Part shown: positions 34,435 to 41,608 of the stretch, piece by piece
Layout: each line of letters opens with the position of its first letter
Position numbering within the stretch: position 1 is the stretch's first letter
NCBI GenBank assembly: GCA_008933765.1
Contig: WBUK01000001.1
Location: forward strand, 124,001 to 188,000
From: Ignavibacteriaceae bacterium
GTDB lineage: Bacteria > Bacteroidota > Ignavibacteria > Ignavibacteriales > Ignavibacteriaceae
Reading direction: 5' to 3'
Length of the DNA: 64,000 nucleotides
Notes under the pieces: generated by a model
What the model saw: only the letters and a program-made list of their open reading frames with translations
Database searches by the model: none
Told to the model about the DNA's origin: nothing
Program-made: the position numbers and the translations under genes

Positions 34435-36007
34435 TATATTTTAACTCTAACTTGTAAATTTTGGTTGTTTTCTCAGTTATTTTAAATCTTTCGTCTAATC
34501 GTAAACCGCATACCCAAACGACATTTTCTCCGGCAAAAACTAACGGTCTTCGCCATTTTTCACCGGCGGGAATTTTATGATCGTTGAAGAAGTCCGAAAT
34601 TTTTTTCCGACTTTTGCCGTTTATCGGGAAGAAAAAGTCGCCGGAAGAGGCATTTTTAACTAAAAATTTATCTCCCGTCTTCTCAGCGTCAACAAACTCA
34701 AGATATTTTCCCGGTTGTTTGTAAAACTCTGAATTTTCCTCTTGCCCCTCTTGCTTCTTTTCCCCCTTTTGCTTCTCATTTACCCCTTTTTCTCGTTTTC
34801 CCCACGCAGAAGTTGGATTTTCTCCGTGTAAACTTTCTAATCCGGAGGGGGGCTTTTCCTCGTGAAAGCTTCCTAATTCTGAAGTGTTTTTTTTCACCTG
34901 CAACCTTTTCAGTGCAGATTCGGGCTTTTCCCTGTAAAATCTTCCTAATTCTGAAATGTCGCTTTCAGTGCACAATACTGTAAAATCACCGAAAGTAGCC
35001 ACACCCCCCGGCTCCAAAACCTGCGGTTCTACCACCTTTTTAACCGGCTTACCGATAATAATACTTTCTCGCTCACGAAAGGCAATAACTCCGTTCCCCA
35101 GATTTATTTTTCGCCCGGCTTGACCCGCAACAAGTTTTTTAAAATTTATAAAAATTTGAAACTTTAAATTTAAATTAAAATTTTCAATTAATCTAATTGA
35201 TAATTCACGAAACAAGCGATAATCGGATATGTCAGCGAGTTTTTCAATCGAAATAACCAATTCACCCTCTCTTCGTTCTGCTATTTCAAATTTTTTTTCC
35301 GGCAGCCGGTCAATTAACGCCCTTACCGTATCACCCAAACCGGCTACAGTATTTGCAAATGAAGGGTTTAATTCGTTCAACAGCGGAATAACTTTATGCC
35401 TTATAAAGTTCCTTCTGTAAACAAGATCGTCGTTGGTACTGTCAAAAACCCGGTCAATTTTGTGGTAATTCAGCCAGTTTTCAATTTCTTCTCTTTTTAA
35501 GTCCAGCAGGGGCCTTATAATGTTTCCTCTTTTTTTCGGAATACCCGCAAGTCCTTCGGGTCCCTTCCCCCTGACAAGCGCAAGCAGAATGGTTTCGGCG
35601 TTGTCATCTAAGTTATGCCCGGTGGCAATTTTGGTGAATTTTTTTTCTTGTAGCACGGCATTCAACCGTTGGTAACGAAGTTCCCTCGCCGCCATTTCCA
35701 CCGAGCTTTTCCCCCGCACCACTTCCTCTTTCACATTCACTCTTTCAAGCCTGAACTCAACTCCCAAATCCCGGCACAAATCAACACAAAACGCAGCGTC
35801 CCGCTCCGCCTCCTCACCCCGTAACTGGTGATTTACATGCACAGCAAGAAGTTTAAGTGAATATTTATTTGAGATTTTTTTTAAGAAGTGTAGCAGCAAG
35901 ACAGAATCCGCCCCCCCGCTCAGGGCGATAATGATTGAATCGTTCTGCTCGATAAGCCGGTTATCGGAGCAGAACCGTGTAAATTTTAGGAAGGTAAGGT
36001 CACGCAA
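34415..36007 (-). CDS. tilS: tRNA(Ile)-lysidine synthase with internal repeat insertion
   Basis: 530 residues. The PP-loop SGGADS lies near residue 30, followed by HVNHQLRGEEAERD, TGHNLDDNAETILL and IIRPLLDLKREEI. TilS joins lysine to C34 of tRNA-Ile(CAU) so that it reads AUA. The C-terminal domain is present (GDFFFPINGKSRKKISDFFNDHKIP). Between the central and C-terminal domains, roughly residues 350-430, there is an insertion of two 24-residue repeats starting SELG, followed by a Lys/Glu/Gln-rich stretch. The insertion makes it clearly longer than usual but does not touch the active-site motifs. It overlaps ribE by 8 bases and hpt by 20. Confidence 0.93.
   Translation of the reverse strand: MRDLTFLKFTRFCSDNRLIEQNDSIIIALSGGADSVLLLHFLKKISNKYSLKLLAVHVNHQLRGEEAERDAAFCVDLCRDLGVEFRLERVNVKEEVVRGKSSVEMAARELRYQRLNAVLQEKKFTKIATGHNLDDNAETILLALVRGKGPEGLAGIPKKRGNIIRPLLDLKREEIENWLNYHKIDRVFDSTNDDLVYRRNFIRHKVIPLLNELNPSFANTVAGLGDTVRALIDRLPEKKFEIAERREGELVISIEKLADISDYRLFRELSIRLIENFNLNLKFQIFINFKKLVAGQAGRKINLGNGVIAFRERESIIIGKPVKKVVEPQVLEPGGVATFGDFTVLCTESDISELGRFYREKPESALKRLQVKKNTSELGSFHEEKPPSGLESLHGENPTSAWGKREKGVNEKQKGEKKQEGQEENSEFYKQPGKYLEFVDAEKTGDKFLVKNASSGDFFFPINGKSRKKISDFFNDHKIPAGEKWRRPLVFAGENVVWVCGLRLDERFKITEKTTKIYKLELKYNGQDNS
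34818..34958 (-). repeat. 72-bp repeat (two copies, about 35-bp sub-units) inside tilS
   Basis: CTTTTCC...CTTCCTAATTCTGAA(A/G)TG occurs at 34853 and 34925, 72 bases (24 codons) apart. Each is preceded by a related sub-unit beginning TTTTC(T/A)CC. The repeat encodes two units starting SELGRFYREKP and SELGSFHEEKP. Confidence 0.8.
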
Positions 36008-36638
36008 ATCCGGATTCTTTTAATTTCTCCAAAGTTAATCCTCCTTCTTTCTGATTTTCCGTAAAATTGAGGATATATTTACCAAGCAGATCAAACTCGA
36101 GGTTAACCTCATCGTTAACTTTAAGCAAACTGAGGTTTGTCATTTCCCAGGTATGAGGGATAACGGCAACCTTCAGCCCACCGTTCAACTTTTCGGCAAC
36201 CGTAAGGCTAACTCCGTTTATACAAATTGAGCCTACCGGTATGACATTTTTATTGAAAGATGAGTCGTAAGAAACCGCAAGTATGTGGCTCCCTTGCAAC
36301 TGTTTAATCCCGGTTACCCGCCCTGTGGTATCGATGTGCCCGGAAACAAAATGCCCCCCAAGTCTTGCTGAAGCAGAAAGCGCTCTTTCCAAATTAACTC
36401 TTGTTCCCGGACGGAAATTACCGAATGTCGTTTTTTTCAGCGTTTCCGCGACTGTATCCACCCATACGGTTTTATTTTCAATTTTCACCACGGTTTGGCA
36501 GGCACCGTCGATATTCACACTATCGCCAATCGCCACATCCTCAAGAATTTTGCTGCATTCAATCCCCAGGGAAATTTCATTTCCGCGCGGAATAACGCGC
36601 TTAACCGTGCCGATCTCTTCAACTAATCCCGTGAACAT
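36000..36638 (-). CDS. ribE: Riboflavin synthase, alpha subunit
   Basis: 212 residues, family length. It makes riboflavin from two molecules of 6,7-dimethyl-8-ribityllumazine. The two homologous lumazine-binding domains are visible: MFTGLVEEIGTV at the start, SVNIDGACQTVVKI in domain one, LGGHFVSGHIDTTG at the junction, and GSICINGVSLTVAEK in domain two. It overlaps ribD by 20 bases, so the two riboflavin genes are coupled. No FMN riboswitch leader is present, because ribD directly abuts greA. Confidence 0.97.
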   Translation of the reverse strand: MFTGLVEEIGTVKRVIPRGNEISLGIECSKILEDVAIGDSVNIDGACQTVVKIENKTVWVDTVAETLKKTTFGNFRPGTRVNLERALSASARLGGHFVSGHIDTTGRVTGIKQLQGSHILAVSYDSSFNKNVIPVGSICINGVSLTVAEKLNGGLKVAVIPHTWEMTNLSLLKVNDEVNLEFDLLGKYILNFTENQKEGGLTLEKLKESGFA

Positions 36639-37938
36639 CTTTCGATTCCTTTCGCAATGTTAGGAAAATATCACCCTTCAATTCCCGCATTTTACTAAAA
36701 GTGAATTGTAGCGATCCATTCAACCCAAAAGCATTAAGCCCCGTAAAATATCCGTTTCCTTCTCCAATTATCTTTGGTGCAATGAAAAGTGCAAGCTCAT
36801 CCGCCAACCCGCGGTTGATGAACTCAGCAGAAAGTGTTGAGCCTGCCTCAACCATAACCGACTGAAAACCGCGCCTCTTAAGCTCTTTTAACAGTTCATC
36901 CGCATCCGGGTGATTTTTTTCATCAGATTTAACGAAAATAATCTCAATACCGGCTTTTTTCAGTTTTTCAACAATATTTTCGGATGTATTACTTGCTGAG
37001 GTGCCTGCTGATTTACTTGCTGAATTGTCGGCTATATTATTTGCTGAAGTGCTCGCTGGTTTACTTGCTGCATTGCTTGCTGAAGTGTCGGCTATATTAT
37101 TTGCTGAAATGTAGGCCGCTTTTGCATCTTCCGCCACACCCGGCTTTAACTTTTGATTCCCGTCAAATTCGTCATTTAACCGGCTAATGGTTTTTTCCCG
37201 CTCAGGTACTGCAATTACCGATTTTCCATCCGGGTTTTGGAAGAAAAAAAGATTCTCATCAAAAAAAAGCTTTGAAGACATCATCACCCTCACAGGCGAA
37301 GGTTTGCTTCCGTCTCTTACAGTCAGCTGTGGGTTATCCGCCCGAACGGTTCGGGAGCTTGTTATAAGCACCTCGTTTGCGGCGCGAAGCTTTCGAGCCG
37401 TTTCACGGGAGTGCTCATTGGTTATCCATTTCGATTCACCATTATGATCGGCAATTTTCCCGTCTATACTAACAGCAGCTTTCAGTGTTGTGAAAGGGTA
37501 AGCGGTGGTGATATTTTTGGTAAAAATTTTGTAAAACTCTTGAAATGCGGGCAGATCGGCAACTTCAACTTCAATTCCGGCTTCTTTCAGTCTGGCTATA
37601 CCGCGCCCGGCAACCACAGGGTTTGGGTCTTTCATTCCGATAACAACCTTCTTAATGCCGCTTTTAATTATCAGGTCAGCACAAGGGGGTGTTTTGCCGT
37701 AATGTGAACAAGGCTCCAAACTTACATAAAGTTGGGAGCCTTCCAAGTTTTCGCGGGCACTGTTTATCGCCACCACTTCAGCATGCGCACCGCCATACTC
37801 GTTGTGGTAACCCGTGGCAATCTCTCTTCTCTCCTTTATAATAATGCACCCGACCGCAGGGTTTGGAGACACTTTCTTCTTGTGACGAAGTGCCAGTGGA
37901 AGAGTACGCACGAGGGTATGCCGGTCGAATGAGTCCAA
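36619..37938 (-). CDS. ribD: Bifunctional riboflavin deaminase-reductase with internal repeat insertion
   Basis: 439 residues, compared with about 360-370 for typical RibD. The N-terminal deaminase has the zinc motif HAEVVAI and PCSHYGKTPPC (residues about 50-90). The C-terminal NADPH reductase has TLKAAVSIDGKIAD, SKWITNEHSRE and VMVEAGSTLSAEFINRGL. Within the reductase, roughly residues 275-318, is a Ser/Ala/Asn-rich insertion of 8-residue repeats (types ASxSANNI and ADTSASNA). All catalytic motifs remain. The stop of greA is the base directly before this ATG, so transcription probably starts at greA. Confidence 0.95.
   Translation of the reverse strand: MDSFDRHTLVRTLPLALRHKKKVSPNPAVGCIIIKERREIATGYHNEYGGAHAEVVAINSARENLEGSQLYVSLEPCSHYGKTPPCADLIIKSGIKKVVIGMKDPNPVVAGRGIARLKEAGIEVEVADLPAFQEFYKIFTKNITTAYPFTTLKAAVSIDGKIADHNGESKWITNEHSRETARKLRAANEVLITSSRTVRADNPQLTVRDGSKPSPVRVMMSSKLFFDENLFFFQNPDGKSVIAVPEREKTISRLNDEFDGNQKLKPGVAEDAKAAYISANNIADTSASNAASKPASTSANNIADNSASKSAGTSASNTSENIVEKLKKAGIEIIFVKSDEKNHPDADELLKELKRRGFQSVMVEAGSTLSAEFINRGLADELALFIAPKIIGEGNGYFTGLNAFGLNGSLQFTFSKMRELKGDIFLTLRKESKDVHGIS
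36985..37116 (-). repeat. 24-bp tandem array inside ribD
   Basis: Units start at 36985, 37009, 37033, 37057 and 37093 with a half unit (12 bp) at 37081. Most contain TT(A/G)CTTGCTGA or ATTTGCTGAA. A 60-bp higher-order duplication is visible (TCGGCTATATTATTTGCTGA at 37028 and 37088). All spacings are multiples of 12, and the frame is kept. Confidence 0.9.
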
Positions 37939-38409
37939 TTATTTTATTTCCAGAATCTCAAATTCAATCAAGCCTGCCGGAGCTTTAACCTGTGCAATTT
38001 CCCCGACTTTCTTCCCGAGCAATCCCTGACCAACCGGGGAAGAAACGGATATTTTGCCCTGCTGAAGGTCAGCTTCTTCGTTAGAGACTAACTGATACTC
38101 TATAACCTTTTTTGTTTTAAGGTTCTTAATTTTAACAGTAGCAAGAATGTGCACCTTATCTTTAGAGAGCGAGTTGGGGTCGATTATTTGAGCTTTCATC
38201 AACAAGGTTTCAAGTTTATGAATCTTCAGTTCGAACAGCCCCTGCTCTTCCTTAGCAGCGTCATACTCTGCATTTTCGGAAAGGTCGCCATGTGCTCTGG
38301 CTTCTGCTATTTTAACGGCAATCTCTTTTCTGCCGGTTGATTTCATCTCTGCGAGCTCTTTCTCCAGCTCCAAAAGTCTTTCCTGTGATAGATAAACATA
38401 GTCTTGCAT
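37939..38409 (-). CDS. greA: Transcription elongation factor GreA
   Basis: 156 residues, the usual length. GreA rescues backtracked RNA polymerase by stimulating transcript cleavage. The N-terminal coiled coil ends in the acidic tip AHGDLSENAEYDAAKE near residue 40, and the C-terminal FKBP-like domain has VSSPVGQGLLGKKVGE. It is the first gene of the long minus-strand operon through ribD, ribE, tilS, hpt and ftsH. A strong hairpin with a T-tract lies between its probable promoter and its start codon. Confidence 0.97.
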   Translation of the reverse strand: MQDYVYLSQERLLELEKELAEMKSTGRKEIAVKIAEARAHGDLSENAEYDAAKEEQGLFELKIHKLETLLMKAQIIDPNSLSKDKVHILATVKIKNLKTKKVIEYQLVSNEEADLQQGKISVSSPVGQGLLGKKVGEIAQVKAPAGLIEFEILEIK

Positions 38410-38430
38410 ATCATTCCCGGGTTATTTTAA

Positions 38431-38472
38431 TAAAAAAAATTGCCACTCCCGCAAAAATATTGCGGGGTGGCA
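38431..38472 (-). terminator. Strong intrinsic terminator in the greA leader / after the peptidase gene
   Basis: Arms 38441-38454 and 38460-38472 pair over 13 bp with a one-base bulge (TGCCAC, CCCGCAA with TTGCGGG, GTGGCA). On the minus strand eight T's follow. It can end transcripts from the upstream M28 peptidase gene and also lies inside the leader of greA if the promoter just upstream is used. Confidence 0.85.
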
Positions 38473-38475
38473 TCT

Positions 38476-38507
38476 CAAATTTAACACTTTTTTGACGAAA
38501 ATTCAAG
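38476..38507 (-). promoter_or_regulatory. Candidate greA promoter
   Basis: On the minus strand TAAATTTG (38483-38476) fits the TAnnTTTG -7 box, with CTTG at 38507-38504 at a 20-base spacing as a -33 element. Transcription would start near 38470, at the edge of the hairpin. Confidence 0.45.
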
Positions 38508-38681
38508 TCCTTAAGTAAAGACCTGAAAAGAATTTACGATTTATTGCGCCTTATCACAGGGAAATGTTGCCTGCCCACCGTACTGCCTCCGTAAGATGTG
38601 CCTTAACAAAATTTATGATTTCGAAAGCCTTGAATGAGAAAAAAACAGAAAACAAGCCGAAGAAATCAACCTGAACAAAAT

Positions 38682-40061
38682 CTAAAAAGGATACTCTTCC
38701 TGCTTTTTCAGCCTTTGCTCTATATTATGCTTCTTCAGCAGTTCTTTCACACCTGTATCGCTCATTCTGAAATAAGGAAATGCAGCATTGCTTAACCCCT
38801 CAACCAGGAAAGCAACCGCAACTGCTGCCTGCGAAATGTAATCTTTATCCACTTTGTCAAATGTATCACCAAAATCGTGATAATGCTCTACCATTTCAGT
38901 CGGAAAGCTGCCCATCGGTGAAATCACGGGAATACCCACCAGCATAAAGGGCATGTGGTCGCTGTTTGTCCAGGCTACATTTGCGGTGTTATTTATTCCA
39001 AAACTGCCCGACTTCGCCAGAATTTCTTTAACTAAAGGCAAAACAGAATCGAAGCCCATCACATTAAAACCTGTAATTTTTGAAGGCATATCAAGGTTAA
39101 CCATTGCAAAAATTGAATCGTTCTTGTGCGCTTCAACATATTTTTTTGAACCCCAAAGCCCAATTTCCTCACCGTTAAACCAAACAAACTCAATAGTTCT
39201 TAAAGGTTTAATACCTAATTTTTTTAAAAGCAGGGCAGTTTCAAAAATCACGGCGCTCCCCTGCCCGTTATCCACTGCTCCGTCGCCAAGGTCCCAGCTG
39301 TCTAAATGACCACCGATAACAATCTTTTCTTTTCTCTCTCCCTCAATTCTTGCAATCAAATTTGGCACCTGCTCAGTTTGAATGAACGATTTAGAAGAAA
39401 TATCCAACTTCACCAATTCGCCTGAGGTCAGCAGTCTTTTTAGTTTATTTCCCTCTTCAAAAGTTAGCGTGAAAGCCGGAACCGGTGTTGCAACTCCCTT
39501 AAAATTGCCCGCACCAAGCAGTACCTTCCCTTTCGGTCGTTCGTTTATAAATAAACAGGCAACCGCACCGTGATCAGCTGCAATTTTAATCGCCTCCATA
39601 CGAAGTAATTCTTCTTTACCGGCCGGTCTTTCCTGCGAAATAACGGCAATTTTGCCTTTGGCGTCTATTCCGTCATAATCATCAGAATAGCCGGATGAAA
39701 CATATATCGCTTCGGCATCTCCCACTTCAGCCTGAGTTACCCATCCGAGAGCGTACGCTCTTAGTTTTTTTCTAAAGGGCCGGGTGAGCACCACTTCATC
39801 CTCCCCGCGGTGCCAAACAGGATTCGGGAAGTACTCCCGAAAAGGTTTATACCCTGCTTCAGTCAGTTTATCGCTCACAATGTTAATGGCTTTTTCCATT
39901 TCGGGCGAGCCCATCAACCTGCCGCCACATAGGTCGCAGATTTGCCCTAACAATTTATAGCCGTAGTTGTTGGCAAAAGCTTCACCGGCAAATTTTTCAA
40001 TCAGCTGCTGCGGAAATACTGCCCAGCTGAATATTGCAAATAACAGAATTAATTTTTTCAT
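38682..40061 (-). CDS. Exported M28 family zinc peptidase
   Basis: 459 residues from the ATG at 40061, chosen because it gives a signal peptide (MKKLILLFAIFSWAVF, processed near PQQ); a longer frame adds 19 residues. A PA-type inserted domain (residues about 115-250) precedes the M28 catalytic core. Zinc ligands lie in IGGHLDSWDLGDGAVDNGQGSA, the catalytic EE in FVWFNGEEIGLWGS, LDMPS and the final His in WTNSDHMPFMLVGIPV. It is an aminopeptidase or carboxypeptidase of the cell envelope. It follows the MBOAT gene by one base, and transcription ends at the hairpin at 38431-38472. Confidence 0.92.
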   Translation of the reverse strand: MKKLILLFAIFSWAVFPQQLIEKFAGEAFANNYGYKLLGQICDLCGGRLMGSPEMEKAINIVSDKLTEAGYKPFREYFPNPVWHRGEDEVVLTRPFRKKLRAYALGWVTQAEVGDAEAIYVSSGYSDDYDGIDAKGKIAVISQERPAGKEELLRMEAIKIAADHGAVACLFINERPKGKVLLGAGNFKGVATPVPAFTLTFEEGNKLKRLLTSGELVKLDISSKSFIQTEQVPNLIARIEGERKEKIVIGGHLDSWDLGDGAVDNGQGSAVIFETALLLKKLGIKPLRTIEFVWFNGEEIGLWGSKKYVEAHKNDSIFAMVNLDMPSKITGFNVMGFDSVLPLVKEILAKSGSFGINNTANVAWTNSDHMPFMLVGIPVISPMGSFPTEMVEHYHDFGDTFDKVDKDYISQAAVAVAFLVEGLSNAAFPYFRMSDTGVKELLKKHNIEQRLKKQEEYPF

Positions 40062-40062
40062 T

Positions 40063-41541
40063 TTAGAACTCGATATAAACGAAAGGAAGTGTTGTGGCAC
40101 CCAAAACCTGATAAACAAACACTATTATAATTAACAGCGCTGCAGCTTTGGCGCTCCAGTGCATTGATGCAAATTTTACATAGAAAAACTTGTATAACCC
40201 CTCCGGAAGAAAAGCAAGAATCGCCCCGCCTATCATCACTAAGAATGGGGTAAGGTAGAATGAAAACCACTTTTCCGCATGCTCTATCTTAAACCCTGAA
40301 AATAATTTTTCGATAAATATCTGTGCGGAATCAAGCGAAGAAGATTTAAAAATTATGAAAGAAAATGTTATAAGATGAAAAGTTACTAAAACCTCAAACG
40401 AACGGAAAACCTTCTCGTTAATGTGCGCAACAATCTTTTTCCGGGTATTTCTAAAAATGGTATCGAACACTATTGCGGCGCCGTGTATCAGACCCCAGAC
40501 TACAAATGTAAGGTTTGCACCGTGCCACAAACCGGAGATGAAAAATGTTACCATTATTGCGATGTGAACCCCAAATTGTTTCAGTCTGCGTAAGCCAAAA
40601 CTCAAAGGATAATATATGTTTTCGCTCAAAAATGTATATAGCGTAATGTGCCATCTGCGCCAGAATTCAGAAACTGAATTAGCCAGAAATGGCTTCCTGA
40701 AGTTCTCTTCTACTTCAAAACCTAGCAGATAAGCGATGCCGCGAACAATATCGGTGTAACCGGAAAAATCGAAATAGATTTGTAGAAAAGCGCCGTAACC
40801 CGCCAGCAAACACTCGAATGATGTGAAAAGCGCCGGATTTTCAAATACTCTGTCAACAAAGTTTAATGCAATAAAATCTGCAATTAACACCTTTTTCATA
40901 GTGCCCGTAATCAGCAGGAAAAAACCTTTACTCAAGTTTTCACGGGTTATGTTAGTTGGCGAGTTGAACTGGGGAAGAAGTTTCTGTGCTTTACTGATGG
41001 GGCCCGCAACTATAGTCGGGAAAAACGATACATACAGCAGGTAGGTAAGTATATTGTTTTCCGATTCCTCTATTTCCCCGCGATAAACGGCAAGTGTATA
41101 ACCCAACGATTTAAATATATAGTAAGAAATACCCACAGGCGTGAGTATTTCTTTTGTAAAATATGAGAAAAATTGTGAAGACTGTAAACCAAACTGATTT
41201 ACTATAAAAAAAGTGTACTTAAAATAAAGAAGAACCCCAACATTCACCAATACCGAAACAGTAAGAAATAACCGCTTCTTCCACAACACTTCCTCTTTTG
41301 ACATGAGCCTGCCGACAAAATAATCGACAATCCCAATTATTAAAAGAAGCCCAAGATACTCCCCCGAGATTTTATAGTAAAAATAAAGGCTGAACAGTAG
41401 TAAAACCGTGTTCCTTGCCTTTATATGTGTCGAAACAATCGTAAAAACTAAATAGAGTACCGAAAACAGTGCAAAAAACAGCACTGAGTTAAACAGCAGC
41501 GGGTTACCCGGGTTATATTTTAACAGTTCTACAAGATCCAA
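40063..41541 (-). CDS. MBOAT family O-acyltransferase (AlgI/PatA-like)
   Basis: 492 residues with about ten to eleven membrane segments. Family motifs: PVGISYYIFKSLGYTLAVYRG, FPTIVAGPISK, EFWRRWHITLYTFLSENIYYPLS and the catalytic His in FISGLWHGANLTFVVWGLIHG. AlgI and PatA-type proteins move acetyl groups across the inner membrane for O-acetylation of extracellular glycans by a periplasmic SGNH partner. Three SGNH genes lie directly upstream, so the pairing is strongly supported by context. The glycan could be peptidoglycan (a partner has LysM domains) or a surface polysaccharide. Confidence 0.93.
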   Translation of the reverse strand: MDLVELLKYNPGNPLLFNSVLFFALFSVLYLVFTIVSTHIKARNTVLLLFSLYFYYKISGEYLGLLLIIGIVDYFVGRLMSKEEVLWKKRLFLTVSVLVNVGVLLYFKYTFFIVNQFGLQSSQFFSYFTKEILTPVGISYYIFKSLGYTLAVYRGEIEESENNILTYLLYVSFFPTIVAGPISKAQKLLPQFNSPTNITRENLSKGFFLLITGTMKKVLIADFIALNFVDRVFENPALFTSFECLLAGYGAFLQIYFDFSGYTDIVRGIAYLLGFEVEENFRKPFLANSVSEFWRRWHITLYTFLSENIYYPLSFGLRRLKQFGVHIAIMVTFFISGLWHGANLTFVVWGLIHGAAIVFDTIFRNTRKKIVAHINEKVFRSFEVLVTFHLITFSFIIFKSSSLDSAQIFIEKLFSGFKIEHAEKWFSFYLTPFLVMIGGAILAFLPEGLYKFFYVKFASMHWSAKAAALLIIIVFVYQVLGATTLPFVYIEF

Positions 41542-41608
41542 CTGCGGATTTTACCTTTATTTGCCTGTTTTTGCTTTTTTACTTTTTTGGTTTCAAAGAT
41601 AACTGTTC

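Noticed and set aside
36985-37116. In-frame mobile palindromic elements (Rickettsia RPE type) as the cause of enzyme insertions
   Set aside because: The insertions in ribD, tilS, the GT9 genes and the GT-B gene share no common sequence and are not palindromic; local tandem duplication explains them better.
36619-38409. FMN riboswitch before the riboflavin genes
   Set aside because: ribD directly abuts greA with no leader, and no conserved RFN element sequence is visible.
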